Part shown: one piece after another, positions 44,536 through 53,985 of the stretch
Layout of the letters: every line of letters begins with the position of its first letter
How positions within the stretch are numbered: position 1 is the first letter of the stretch
Assembly: GCF_014075995.1 (NCBI RefSeq)
Contig: NZ_CP055153.1
Coordinates: forward strand, 4,526,001-4,590,000
DNA: 64,000 nucleotides
Direction of reading: 5' to 3'
Origin: Adhaeribacter radiodurans
Lineage (GTDB): Bacteria > Bacteroidota > Bacteroidia > Cytophagales > Hymenobacteraceae
Translations under genes and position numbers: made by a program
The notes under the pieces: model-generated
What the model was told of the DNA's origin: nothing
Databases searched by the model: none
Seen by the model: only the letters and a program-made list of their open reading frames with translations

Positions 44536-45384
44536 TTGATACCGTTATTTACCATTGGTTTTTTAGAAATAAACTGGCTCGATATAGCAGATATCTTGCT
44601 CGTAACGGTATTGCTTTATCAGTTATATAAAGTGCTAACCGGTAGTGTAGCCCTTAAAATATTTGTGGGTTTGCTTTCTATTTACCTGTTGTACCTGGTT
44701 GTAAAAGCCGCCGGTATGGAATTGCTCACTATTATCTTAGGGCAATTTATGGGAGTTGGGGTACTCGCCATGATTATTTTGTTTCAGCAGGAAATCCGGC
44801 GCTTTTTAATGATGATTGGCAAAAGTACGCCTTTTAACAGCGATAAATTTTTCCTGGGTTTTCCGTGGCGCAAATCCGAAAACGAGAACCGTATTAATCT
44901 TACTCCTTTTATTGAAGCGGCCAAATCGTTGGCTGGTAAAAATATTGGAGCCTTAATTGTATTTGCCCGCAGCTCCGAACTAAAATTTTACGCCGAATCC
45001 GGCGATTTAATTGATGCAGTGGTATCGAAACGTTTATTGCTTTCTATTTTTAATAAAACTAGTCCATTGCACGATGGAGCAGTAATTATTGCCAATAATC
45101 GCATTAAAGCGGCCCGCTGTATTTTACCGGTTACCGAAAACAACGATGTACCTGCCTCCATGGGTTTGCGGCACCGGGCCGCTATTGGATTAAGCGAAGT
45201 AACAGATAGCGTAGTATTGGTAGTATCGGAAGAAACCGGCCAAATTGCGCTGGTACGCAACGGCGAAGTGTACCGTAACCTGGCTGCAGCCGATCTTCGT
45301 TCTAAACTCAACCACTTCCTCTTCGACATAGAACCTAAGTCGACCACTGCCCCCGCCGGCGAAAAATCGGTAAGCATCGCTTAA
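44536..45384 (+). CDS. cdaA: Diadenylate cyclase CdaA
   Basis: 282 residues. Three N-terminal membrane helices (about 10-95) precede the DAC domain. LHDGAVIIANNRIKAARC includes the DGA motif and GLRHRAAIGLSEVTDSVVLV the RHR motif, both needed to make c-di-AMP from two ATP. It is an inner-membrane enzyme whose product regulates osmolyte and potassium balance. The frame opens at TTG 44536 (ATACCGTTATTT follows) and this start fits the hydrophobic beginning of homologues. folP precedes it, a gene order that is common in Bacteroidota. Confidence 0.93.
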   Translation: MIPLFTIGFLEINWLDIADILLVTVLLYQLYKVLTGSVALKIFVGLLSIYLLYLVVKAAGMELLTIILGQFMGVGVLAMIILFQQEIRRFLMMIGKSTPFNSDKFFLGFPWRKSENENRINLTPFIEAAKSLAGKNIGALIVFARSSELKFYAESGDLIDAVVSKRLLLSIFNKTSPLHDGAVIIANNRIKAARCILPVTENNDVPASMGLRHRAAIGLSEVTDSVVLVVSEETGQIALVRNGEVYRNLAAADLRSKLNHFLFDIEPKSTTAPAGEKSVSIA

Positions 45385-45540
45385 GCTTTATCTACTTATC
45401 TTTGAGTTGGGTTTGGTAATTCTACTAGTTATCAACTCTTGAATTTAGCTAAAGCTTCACTTAAAAAGGCTTCTATAACATCTGATAATTTTAACGTTGC
45501 TTTTTCATTCGTGATTTAGTGCACCTGAATAATACCAAAT

Positions 45541-45671
45541 AGTTAGAAGTAGTTGCAATAACGCACTTTGAGGTTGTTCTTTGGAGCCTTTCCAATTCTC
45601 CATGTACTGGTTCCATCTTATTAGATACAACTGAGTTTGCCTCGTGGCCGGCGGGCCTCGTTTGGCTGTTG
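45541..45671. repeat. Dispersed repeat, copy truncated at its right end
   Basis: The left part (45541-45602) matches 15597-15660. The right part (45633-45671, TTTGCCTCGTGGCCGGCGGG then CCTCGTTTGGCTGTTG) matches 49876-49915 nearly base for base, after which similarity stops. The wider gap 45385-46196 carries no gene; apart from this and the next repeat it is AT-rich DNA. Confidence 0.65.
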
Positions 45672-45872
45672 CTTATAGCTACAGCTTTTCTTTTACATCT
45701 TGTATCATTAAGGAAAAGAATAATGATTTTAATGAGCTGCTACTAATGACAAGGATTAACGGAATTAAACTTCCTGATTCTGCTTCCCCTCTCAGCAAAT
45801 TCTAATAAATTTGGCTTCATACCATCTAATTATACTAAAAAAAAGTAAAAACCTTAGCTAAGTACACTTTAC

Positions 45873-46003
45873 ACCAGTTTGGCTGTGGAGGGTCTTTTAG
45901 AGTTCCGGTGCTACGCAGTAGCATGGCGCAGTGCGACAAGCCAGGGTTCGCTAAACCGCCCGAGAGAGCCAAACGAAGCCCGCTGGCAACGAGGCAAACT
46001 GGT
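45873..46003 (-). repeat. 131-bp MITE-like repeat, complete copy in inverse orientation
   Basis: It is bounded by ACCAGTTTG and its reverse complement CAAACTGGT (9-base terminal inverted repeats), with TAC directly outside both ends, a possible 3-base target duplication. Its sequence is the reverse complement of 49873-50002 with scattered differences. Internal hairpins such as GTGCTACGCAGTAGCAT are present. It is GC-rich relative to the flanking DNA and encodes no protein. Confidence 0.7.
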
Positions 46004-46196
46004 TACTTGTCAAGCTAGATAGCCCCACAAAATGGTGACTTATCCTATTAACCACTTAGATACCACAGCTTCAATCACTAGCTCCAGAAGCAAACTTTCG
46101 GAAAACATTTTAACCCACACGCGAACCTAACGTAAAGCAAAATTCTTAATTTAACTTTTTAAACAGCTCAACATTTTGACAAAAACTCCGAAAGCT

Positions 46197-46979
46197 ATGT
46201 CGCCCAGACCTTATATTCTTTCCGAAACCAACTGGAAAACCGTTAAAGAGAATCGCTATAAAGTAGCAATATTGCCTTGGGGAGCTACCGAAGCCCATAA
46301 TTACCATATGCCATACGCCACCGATACTATTCTGGCCGAACACGTAGCGGCTGAGGCAGCCCGGTTGGCCTGGGGACAAGATACTAAAGTAATGGTGCTG
46401 CCTTCTATTGCGTTTGGCGTTAATACGGGCCAGTTAGATATTCCATTTACCATAAATATGAACCCGGCTACTCAGGCCTTGGTACTGCGCGATATTGTTG
46501 ATTCGCTCTCGGGGCAAAACATTAAAAAACTGGTTATTCTAAATGCCCATGGTGGCAACGATTTCCGGCAGATAATCCGGGAATTGCAGGGTAGCCATCC
46601 GGATATGTTTATTTCTACGGTTAATTGGTGGCGAACTGCAAAGGATACCGATTTTTTTGATGAACCCGGCGACCATGCCGGCGAACTCGAAACCAGTGCG
46701 GTAATGCATGTGACTCCCGATTGGGTATTGCCCTTATCGGAAGCTGGCTTAGGAAAAAGTAATAAATTAAAATTAAAGGCGCATCAGGAAGGTTGGGCCT
46801 GGACTCCCCGCGCCTGGACCAAAGCTACCAACGATACTGGTGTTGGTAATCCGGCTCGCTCCACCCCCGAAAAAGGTCAAAGATTTCTGGAAGCTACCTC
46901 AACCAATATTGCAGGGTATCTGGTAGAATTGGCTCAGGCCGATTTAAATAATTTGTACGAAAGAAATCAGAGTATTTAA
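46197..46979 (+). CDS. Creatininase family protein
   Basis: 260 residues from ATG 46197 (MSPRPYILSETNWKTVKENR); a TTG seven codons earlier is less likely. LPWGATEAHNYHMPYATDTI, LNAHGGNDFRQI and GDHAGELETSAVMH supply the metal-binding Glu, His and Asp residues of the creatininase/MftE/ArfB family. Members are amidohydrolases acting on creatinine, formamide pyrimidines or peptide precursors; the specific substrate here is unknown. It ends four bases inside the convergent LytTR gene. Confidence 0.88.
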   Translation: MSPRPYILSETNWKTVKENRYKVAILPWGATEAHNYHMPYATDTILAEHVAAEAARLAWGQDTKVMVLPSIAFGVNTGQLDIPFTINMNPATQALVLRDIVDSLSGQNIKKLVILNAHGGNDFRQIIRELQGSHPDMFISTVNWWRTAKDTDFFDEPGDHAGELETSAVMHVTPDWVLPLSEAGLGKSNKLKLKAHQEGWAWTPRAWTKATNDTGVGNPARSTPEKGQRFLEATSTNIAGYLVELAQADLNNLYERNQSI

Positions 46980-47704
46980 AATTTACTGAGCAGTTGTAAT
47001 ACGCCTTTGGCATAAGTAGCCCCAATTGGAATAAATTTAGAGCCGATGGTTACGTTATTATCTTCTACTGCTGTAATGGCATCTAAATTAACGATAAAAG
47101 AACGGTGCACCCGGATAAATTTATTAACCGGGAAACGATTGGCAATCGCTTTCATGGTGGTATACACAATGGTTTTCTTGTTATGAGAAACAATGTGTAC
47201 GTAATCCCCGAGAGCTTCTATGTATTGAATATCAGCAAAATATATCTTTACAAGCTTCTGCTCAACTTTCACAAAGGTAAAATCGGCGACCGGTGTATTG
47301 GTAAACTGGCGCTGGCTTAATCTGTCGTACGCTTTTTGGGCAGCAATGAGAAACCGTGGATAGGTAATGGGTTTTACCAGGTAATCAATCACGTTTTTTT
47401 CGAAAGCTTCTACGGCGTATTCCCGGCTGGCACTAGTTACAATCACAAGGAAATCTTTGTTGCTGATTGTACTTAGTAAATCCAGCCCCGACATATCCGG
47501 CATTTCCATATCCAAAAACAGAATATCTACCGGAGTATCTCTTAGCATTCGGGCAGCTTCAATTCCTCCATTCGCCGTACCCATCAGATCTAAAAAATCG
47601 GTATTAGATACAAATTTCTGAATAATCTTTGTCGAAAAAATATCGTCGTCTATAATTAAGCATTTACATTTAATAGGAGAATGAACAACCAATGGAGCGA
47701 GCAT
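46976..47704 (-). CDS. LytTR family response regulator
   Basis: 242 residues from ATG 47704. The receiver domain is at about 10-125: CLIIDDDIFSTKIIQKF has the acidic pair and VDILFLDMEMPDMSGLDLL the phosphoacceptor Asp. The C-terminal LytTR DNA-binding domain follows, about 145-240 (IQYIEALGDYVHIVSHNKKT, FIRVHRSFIVNLDAITAVED). Such regulators normally pair with a LytS/YehU-type histidine kinase, but none is encoded here, so it is an orphan or works with a distant kinase. A TTG start at 47743 would add 13 residues and is less likely. Confidence 0.9.
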   Translation of the reverse strand: MLAPLVVHSPIKCKCLIIDDDIFSTKIIQKFVSNTDFLDLMGTANGGIEAARMLRDTPVDILFLDMEMPDMSGLDLLSTISNKDFLVIVTSASREYAVEAFEKNVIDYLVKPITYPRFLIAAQKAYDRLSQRQFTNTPVADFTFVKVEQKLVKIYFADIQYIEALGDYVHIVSHNKKTIVYTTMKAIANRFPVNKFIRVHRSFIVNLDAITAVEDNNVTIGSKFIPIGATYAKGVLQLLSKF

Positions 47705-48003
47705 GAACGTAGATTTTAATTCGGTACTAAGTACTACTATCAAGGGAGCTAATTACCTGATAAGTACTTACTTTTCAGATAAAACACCTCCTTTATTAAT
47801 TACATAAACTATTTAACTATTTTTTTGTTCCCGGAGACTCTTTTCTTAATAAACCTCCAAGTTAAAATTTTTCCGAACAGCAAATTTGTTTTGTACAAAA
47901 AAAGAATCAAATTCAGGATTCTGCTACCACTATTGCTTTACAGGATAGTGCTGGCTTAACAGATAAAAGTAATTTTGTAAAACTATTATTTTATACATAT
48001 TAT
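47705..48003. other. Divergent promoter region
   Basis: This 299-base gap contains promoters for the LytTR and SGNH genes. TAATTTTG at 47970-47977 fits the Bacteroidota -7 motif TAnnTTTG, 27 bases before the SGNH ATG; no good -33 TTTG was found at the right spacing. No operator or gene is seen. Confidence 0.35.
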
Positions 48004-48696
48004 ATGAAACACACCCGCTTTTTGGCACTTCCTTTTTTCCTGCTCCTAGGTCTTATTTGGGCATTTACCTCCGCACCTAAAGCCAAAACCGTTGTTTTTT
48101 TTGGTGATTCCATTACCCAGGCAGCCGTACAACCCGGCGGTTATATTGATATATTAAATCAGGAATTAGCAAAGAAAGGTAAATCAGATGAATATAACTT
48201 GGTTGGAGCAGGAATAAGCGGCAACAAAGTACCCGATTTACAAAAACGAATTGCTACCGATGTCCTCGCCAAAAATCCAGACTTAGTTTTTATTTACATT
48301 GGCATTAACGATGTGTGGCATTTTACCCATCCGTGCTGCAAAGATAAAGCCGGAGGAACCGCCGTTGAACCGTACGAAGCCGGTTTAAAAGATATTATTA
48401 ACCAAATTAAAGCCAGCGGCGCAAAAGTAATTTTGTGTACCCCCAGCGTAATCGGAGAAAAAACCGATGGCGGCAACGCCGAAGATGCTATGCTGGACCA
48501 ATATGCCGCTATCAGCCGGAAAGTAGCCCGCGATACTAAAGTAAAACTCTGTGATTTACGTAAGGCATTTACTGCCCACCTAAAAGAACGGAACACTGAA
48601 AATGCCGAACAAGGTATTTTAACCACTGACCGGGTACATTTAAATGCCGCCGGAAACCGCTTTGTTGCGGAACAAATGCTGACTTACTTAAAATAA
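48004..48696 (+). CDS. Exported SGNH/GDSL hydrolase
   Basis: 230 residues with a signal peptide at 1-24 (FLALPFFLLLGLIWAFTSAP). Block I is VVFFGDSITQ (catalytic Ser), block II has the Gly in GAGISGNKV, block III the Asn in IYIGINDVW, and block V TTDRVHLNAAG holds the catalytic Asp and His. These are esterases or acetyl-esterases of lipids or polysaccharides, here probably periplasmic. The natural substrate is unknown. The NIPSNAP gene follows 113 bases downstream. Confidence 0.92.
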   Translation: MKHTRFLALPFFLLLGLIWAFTSAPKAKTVVFFGDSITQAAVQPGGYIDILNQELAKKGKSDEYNLVGAGISGNKVPDLQKRIATDVLAKNPDLVFIYIGINDVWHFTHPCCKDKAGGTAVEPYEAGLKDIINQIKASGAKVILCTPSVIGEKTDGGNAEDAMLDQYAAISRKVARDTKVKLCDLRKAFTAHLKERNTENAEQGILTTDRVHLNAAGNRFVAEQMLTYLK

Positions 48697-48809
48697 AGTA
48701 AATTTACTAATAACCAGAACCTAGTAACTAGTTGTTTTTTCTTGCGATATTGTGATTTGCTTTGATTTAAACTCGCTATAACTTACCATTTACATAATTT
48801 TTTTACTTT

Positions 48810-49610
48810 ATGATGAAACGACGGACTTTCGTAAAAGCTTCGCTCCTGAGCGGCTGCCTTACTAGTGCTGTTCCATTTTTAAACCCTGCTATGGCTTCGG
48901 TAAAACAAAAAGCCAATAAACCTGAATACTACGAACTGCGGGTATACACCTTAAAAAACGAAACTCAGCAAAAACTAGTCGAAGATTATTTTCAAAATGC
49001 GGCTATCCCGGCGCTTAATCGTTTGGGCAGTAAAAATGTGGGCGTTTTTACGGAACAACAACCTACTGGCCAAACCAAAATTTACGCTATTATTCCGTAC
49101 AAGTCGCTGGATGATTTTAGTAAATCTAACGAACGGCTGCTGGCCGATGCCACTTTTCAACAAAAAGGGGCCGCTTATTTAAACGCTCCGGCAACTGAAC
49201 CGGCTTACGAGCGCATTGAAAGCTCATTGCTGGAGGCTTTTTCCGGAATGCCTAAAATGGAAATACCTGCCAACAAACCTCGTATTTTTGAACTTCGCCG
49301 TTACGAAAGCGCCAGCGAAGCCGCCGGTAAAAAGAAGATTGAAATGTTTAACATTGGCGAAATTGCCATATTTAAGCGGGTAGGTTTAACCCCGGTATTT
49401 TTTGGCGAAGCCTTAATTGGCGAAATGCGTCCTAACTTAACATATTTGCTTACTTTCGACGACATGGCCGAACACGACCGTAACTGGAAAGCCTTTGGAG
49501 GCGACCAAGAATGGAAAAAAATAAGCGGTATGCCCGAGTACGCCGACGCTAAAATTGTATCGAATATTACCCGTACTTTTTTAACACCTACCTCCTACTC
49601 GCAGATTTAA
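48810..49610 (+). CDS. Tat-exported NIPSNAP family protein
   Basis: 266 residues. The N-terminal MMKRRTFVKASLLSGCLT carries an RR-x-F-x-K twin-arginine signal followed by a hydrophobic stretch and a cleavage region near MASVKQ. Two NIPSNAP units follow: YYELRVYTLKNETQQKLVED at about 40-140 and FELRRYESASEAAGKKKIEM at about 155-265. NIPSNAP proteins have ferredoxin-like folds; those in Bacteroidota are uncharacterised. Export through Tat means it folds in the cytoplasm, perhaps with a cofactor. Confidence 0.88.
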   Translation: MMKRRTFVKASLLSGCLTSAVPFLNPAMASVKQKANKPEYYELRVYTLKNETQQKLVEDYFQNAAIPALNRLGSKNVGVFTEQQPTGQTKIYAIIPYKSLDDFSKSNERLLADATFQQKGAAYLNAPATEPAYERIESSLLEAFSGMPKMEIPANKPRIFELRRYESASEAAGKKKIEMFNIGEIAIFKRVGLTPVFFGEALIGEMRPNLTYLLTFDDMAEHDRNWKAFGGDQEWKKISGMPEYADAKIVSNITRTFLTPTSYSQI

Positions 49611-49727
49611 AAATTAAATCTAATTTTTTGAAGAAGCTGATTAGACTATGCAATAAGATTGAAGTACGTCGCCATTAATGGTGTCTTCACCACTAATTCC
49701 GGATAGCAGCTTCGATACTTTGATTCT

Positions 49728-49771
49728 AAAAATAAAGGCAGTACCTGTAAGCGGGTACTGCCTTTATTTTT
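49728..49771 (+). terminator. Strong intrinsic terminator after NIPSNAP gene
   Basis: AAAAATAAAGGCAGTACC pairs perfectly with GGTACTGCCTTTATTTTT (18 bp) around an 8-base loop (TGTAAGCG). It lies about 120 bases after the stop. Confidence 0.9.
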
Positions 49772-49814
49772 AAAGCCTTTTTCTTTTACCAAATCTAATT
49801 ATAAAGACTTATGA

Positions 49815-50002
49815 AAGGCTTGTGTTTGGAGCCTTTTCAAGTCTCCAGGTAATAGTTCTATCTATTATACTTCAAGTTTGCCTTGTGGCCGGCGGGCCTC
49901 GTTTGGCTGTTGAGGGCGGTTTAGCGAACCTTGGCTCACTCCGTTGCGCCATGCTGCTTTGCAGCACCGGAACGCTAAAAGGCCCGAGAGAGCCAAACTG
50001 GT
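49815..50002 (+). repeat. Dispersed MITE-like repeat with left extension
   Basis: The core, 49873-50002, is the inverse of 45873-46003 (GGCGGTTTAGCGAACCTTGG matched by its complement there, and AGAGAGCCAAACTGGT at the end). The left extension 49815-49872 has TTTGGAGCCTTTTCAAGTCTCC, matching 45590-45602 and 15640-15657. GCTGC-TTT-GCAGC is an internal hairpin. A spurious 64-codon frame crosses it. The remaining gap to 50290 shows nothing further. Confidence 0.7.
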
Positions 50003-50290
50003 ATCTTTGTAATTAGCTAACTGGTTCTACCTTATAAAGAAAATACCAGCAAATCAGCAAATAAATAGTCATTATTTCTATTTAACGAGCGTTCGAGATA
50101 AGAAAAGAATTAAAGCGCCTTCATCTTTAATTACGTCATTCTGTAGGAATATAATCGGTTACCTGCTGGTTATATCCTTAAAGGATGACTAAAATGGAAA
50201 GGAAAAACCCGCAAACAAAATTTTATCTTTCATGCTAGCACTTTTAGTTATTATTAGTGCAGACAAGTCTTGATCTCGAACGCACTTTAA

Positions 50291-53200
50291 TTAAAGTTTA
50301 ATCTGCCGTTGCTTGCCGCTAAAATCTGTGATGGCTACTGTGGCAAGTTCAGCACTTACAATTGCGCGGCTGGACTGAGAGAGATAACCTGCTCCGTAAA
50401 AGAATTCTTCCCGCCTTTTTTTTCCGTTTTTAAATACCAGATCCGCATAGGCATCCATGGGACTTAAACGGATAACCTGGTTTTTGCCAACTGGATTTAG
50501 TGCCTGTAGCACCTGTAAACTATCGGCATTACAAGTAATTACTTCTAAGGGCTGATTTTTACTATTTAATACCCGGGCGATGGCCTTTGCATCACCGGAA
50601 ACTTTCAGGCCGGCTGCTTTAGGGAGTATTGTTTTAAATGTGCCATTGCCGTTACCCAACAAACAAGTACCATTCGAGGCATCGTAATACCCCAATGCTG
50701 TTTCAGTCGCAAAAGAATTCCCGACTAATAAAATATCCAGGTTACCATCGTAATTAAAATCGGCAACGTTCATTCCAAAAACCGGTGCATACTGGGTATT
50801 TATGGGTAAAGGCTGCAGGGTAAATTTTCCGTTGCCGTTGTTTTGGATATAACTGCTGGCAAAGGTGTAGCTCTTATACTTAGTAGCATCTTTTAATTCT
50901 TCGTCGGTAAAAAGTGCATCCATAGAACTGGTGCCATAATCAGAGTACCGGGGAAAACGGCGGCGCATGGCTACTATCTGGTCGGTAAGAGCATCACGCG
51001 GCGGGGCTGGGTAGTTGGTATTCTGAATAAAATAACTTATTACCGGATCAATGCTGCCGTTTTTATCAAAATCTTTGGCGTACACGCTAACGGGTTGCTC
51101 CGGACTGGCTTTGTACTTGGAGTTAAGTCCTAAGTTACCGGCTACGTAGTCCATGTCGCCATCATTATCAAAATCACCGGCCATCAGGCTGTTCCACCAG
51201 CCATTGGAATTTTGCAAACCCATAGAGGCGGTAACATTGGTAAAATTCCCTTTATTGTTCTTGTAAAAGCAAATCGGCATCCACTCGCCGGTTACCAATA
51301 AATCAATTTGGTTATCGTTATCAAAATCTGTCCAAAGGGCAGAAGTTACCATTCCGGCACGTTCTAATTCTGGACATACCTGTTTTGTTACATTGGAGAA
51401 ACGGCCACCCTGGTTACGCAAAATACAGCTCTGACCTGGCAACGGATATTTTTGTGGTTCGTTTCGGCCGCCTATAAATAAATCAAGGTCTCCGTCTTTA
51501 TCAAAATCAGCCGCAGTTACGCACGAACCACTGGCAACTATACGGGGCAAAGCCAGGCTATCGAGCATAAAATTTCCTTTTCCATCATTCTGGTACAAGC
51601 GATGGCGGTATTGGTTGGCGTCGGTTCTAAATTCATTTCCTCCACTTACAACGTATAAATCCAGATCTGCATCTCCGTCGGCATCAAAGAACAAAGCTCC
51701 TGTGTCGTCTGCCTTATTAGGAATATGGCTTAGTGGTTTATTAGTAAAGCGGCCTTGTTTAGTTTGATAAAAGATAGTACCCGTGTAATTGCCCGAACCG
51801 CCCACGTAAAAATCATCCAGGCCATCGCCATTCACGTCGCCCACGGTCAATCCTGGGCCGGTTTGCGAGTACTTGTGCGGCAGCAAAGGCTGGTTTTTAA
51901 AATCAACGTAATCGTTTTCCTCGTGTTTAAAGGCAATTCCGTACTCGGCGTTTACTTTCCGGAAAAGCGGCGCTGGCTCGGGTTCAACTTTAAGCTTCCG
52001 GAAAACCGCATTTTCCTGATTTAATTTAAGGGTTTGATTAGCGGGTACGTTTGTTAGCAACTGAAACCGGCCATCCGGCCAATTTATTTCCAGCGAATCA
52101 ACGGTAGTTACTTTGCCTAAACCAAAGTGAATGTTTTTACTCTGAGAAGACTGATAACCGCGCGTCAGGTAATGTTCGTAGAATTGCTGCTGGCCTTTAC
52201 TTTTTAATTTTACAGTAGCTCCTATACCTTCCTGGTTTGGTTTCTGCCCCTGCAAATTCAGCTTTATAAAATTTGCAGGTTGTACCGTTTCGGTGTTGTT
52301 GCGGTATACAAAAGCAGCACTGTTTAAATTATTAATTACTAAATCTAAATCACCATCGTTATCTAAATCGGCGTAAGCGGCCCCATTAGAGGTAGAAGGC
52401 TTTTCTAAGCCCCATTTAGTAGTTTTATTTTCAAAAGTTAAATCATGCTTATTTTGGTAGATATAATTAGGCACAATAACGCTTTGCAATTTATTAAATT
52501 CTTTTTTTAGCTTCGCTTCCATGGCTTCCTGCGTACCAAACATCGATTGTTGGGATTGGTAATGTATATAATCCAAGTTGATCATGTCTTTTAAGTAGCC
52601 ATTCGTAATAAATAAATCGCGCCAGCCATCATTATCGTAGTCAGCCAGGAGGGCACTCCAGCTCCAATCGGTGGCGTAAACACCTGCCAGTTGACCAATT
52701 TCACTGAAAGTACCGTTGCCGTTATTTAATTGCAGGGTATTACGCACGTATTGATATTCGTAACCCAGGCGCTTGGTTAAACTAAAACGTTCGTAATTGG
52801 GCGCTTCCATGGTTAATTTTTGCCGTTTGTTGTCTTCCGGCAGCATGTCCATTTCGATGATATCGGGCAAACCATCATTGTTATAATCGGCAATGTCGGT
52901 GCCCATGCCGTTGTAGCTGGTATGTTTTAAGTACTGGCTGATTTTATTCGTAAAGGTGCCATCCTGATTATTAATCCAAAGCAAATCATTACTTAAAAAA
53001 TCATTGGCCGCGTAAACATCGGGCCAACCATCCTGGTTAATATCACTCACAGCAATACCCAATCCCCGGCCTTCTATCAGAATACCGGCTTCTTTAGACA
53101 CATCCGTAAACGTGTTATTACCATTGTTGCGAAACAATTTATCCGTACTCCGGGAAGTACCATTAGTAATTTTAGGGCGGGAAACATTCGGATTATCAAA

Positions 53201-53803
53201 ATTGTCGGTGGCATTCCGCAACAGATACATATCTAAATCCTGGTCTTTGTCATAATCAAAGAACGCCGCCTGGGTACTATTTCCTTCATCGGCCAGATTA
53301 TAGGCTTTTCCTTCTTCTTTAAAAACCGGCTTGCCGGCAGCATCCATACCTTTATTTACAAATAACAGATTGGGCGTGTACGTGGTATCTGCGGCCGGAT
53401 TAACGGTACAGGCGTAAATATCCAGCAAGCCGTCCTGGTTAATATCGATCATGGTTACCCCGTTCACCCATAAGTTAGTTGTGGTACCCGATTGGGCCGT
53501 AATATCTTCGAATTTAAAATTGCCTTTGTTCAGGTACAGCTTGCCCGAAACCATATTACCCGAAAAGTAAAGATCCGGTAAGCCATCGTTGTTCACGTCG
53601 CCAACGGCCACTCCTCCCCCATTATACATGTACCCGTAGGTTAATATGTTTAAAGAATCGGTTTCAGTTATCGTATTCTTAAAAGCAATTCCGGTATCCT
53701 GCGGGGCAAGCAAGGTAAATAAGACTGGTTCTTTTTTAAAAAACTGGCAATTGGTTAATAGAAAAATACAAGCAGAAACAAATAGTACACGTATGGGCTT
53801 CAT
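50291..53803 (-). CDS. FG-GAP/VCBS repeat lipoprotein with central ASPIC/UnbV domain
   Basis: 1170 residues. Lipoprotein signal ends LLTNC with Cys at 19. Two beta-propeller blocks of FG-GAP/VCBS repeats (calcium-binding DxNxDGxxD forms such as DVNNDGLPDLYF, DFDKDGDLDLFIGG, DFNYDGNLDILLVG) flank a central ASPIC/UnbV domain at about 525-600 (GYQSSQSKNIHFGLGKV, LEINWPDGR). This CRTAC1-like class is frequent beside SusC/SusD genes in Bacteroidota, yet its biochemical role is not established. It is probably anchored on the outer membrane surface. It ends the minus-strand group; 182 bases separate it from the related gene upstream. Confidence 0.88.
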   Translation of the reverse strand: MKPIRVLFVSACIFLLTNCQFFKKEPVLFTLLAPQDTGIAFKNTITETDSLNILTYGYMYNGGGVAVGDVNNDGLPDLYFSGNMVSGKLYLNKGNFKFEDITAQSGTTTNLWVNGVTMIDINQDGLLDIYACTVNPAADTTYTPNLLFVNKGMDAAGKPVFKEEGKAYNLADEGNSTQAAFFDYDKDQDLDMYLLRNATDNFDNPNVSRPKITNGTSRSTDKLFRNNGNNTFTDVSKEAGILIEGRGLGIAVSDINQDGWPDVYAANDFLSNDLLWINNQDGTFTNKISQYLKHTSYNGMGTDIADYNNDGLPDIIEMDMLPEDNKRQKLTMEAPNYERFSLTKRLGYEYQYVRNTLQLNNGNGTFSEIGQLAGVYATDWSWSALLADYDNDGWRDLFITNGYLKDMINLDYIHYQSQQSMFGTQEAMEAKLKKEFNKLQSVIVPNYIYQNKHDLTFENKTTKWGLEKPSTSNGAAYADLDNDGDLDLVINNLNSAAFVYRNNTETVQPANFIKLNLQGQKPNQEGIGATVKLKSKGQQQFYEHYLTRGYQSSQSKNIHFGLGKVTTVDSLEINWPDGRFQLLTNVPANQTLKLNQENAVFRKLKVEPEPAPLFRKVNAEYGIAFKHEENDYVDFKNQPLLPHKYSQTGPGLTVGDVNGDGLDDFYVGGSGNYTGTIFYQTKQGRFTNKPLSHIPNKADDTGALFFDADGDADLDLYVVSGGNEFRTDANQYRHRLYQNDGKGNFMLDSLALPRIVASGSCVTAADFDKDGDLDLFIGGRNEPQKYPLPGQSCILRNQGGRFSNVTKQVCPELERAGMVTSALWTDFDNDNQIDLLVTGEWMPICFYKNNKGNFTNVTASMGLQNSNGWWNSLMAGDFDNDGDMDYVAGNLGLNSKYKASPEQPVSVYAKDFDKNGSIDPVISYFIQNTNYPAPPRDALTDQIVAMRRRFPRYSDYGTSSMDALFTDEELKDATKYKSYTFASSYIQNNGNGKFTLQPLPINTQYAPVFGMNVADFNYDGNLDILLVGNSFATETALGYYDASNGTCLLGNGNGTFKTILPKAAGLKVSGDAKAIARVLNSKNQPLEVITCNADSLQVLQALNPVGKNQVIRLSPMDAYADLVFKNGKKRREEFFYGAGYLSQSSRAIVSAELATVAITDFSGKQRQIKL

Positions 53804-53985
53804 TAGGGAAAGATCAATGTATTTAGAAAAAGTTAATGAGTAATGTAATGATTTCCGCTGGATAATAATAATCCCTGATTAGTAAGCAGTAGGAAGTTTG
53901 CCCCTTTACAAAATACCAGTGGTTTAAACTCGATTAATAATTAAGCTGCTGCCCCGCTTTAAATTTGGCAACCTGGGCATATTGA

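Noticed and set aside
49822-50016. 64-codon plus-strand frame inside the repeat at 49.8-50.0 kb
   Set aside because: It lies entirely across the dispersed non-coding repeat, and homologous copies at 45.6 and 45.9 kb do not keep the frame open.
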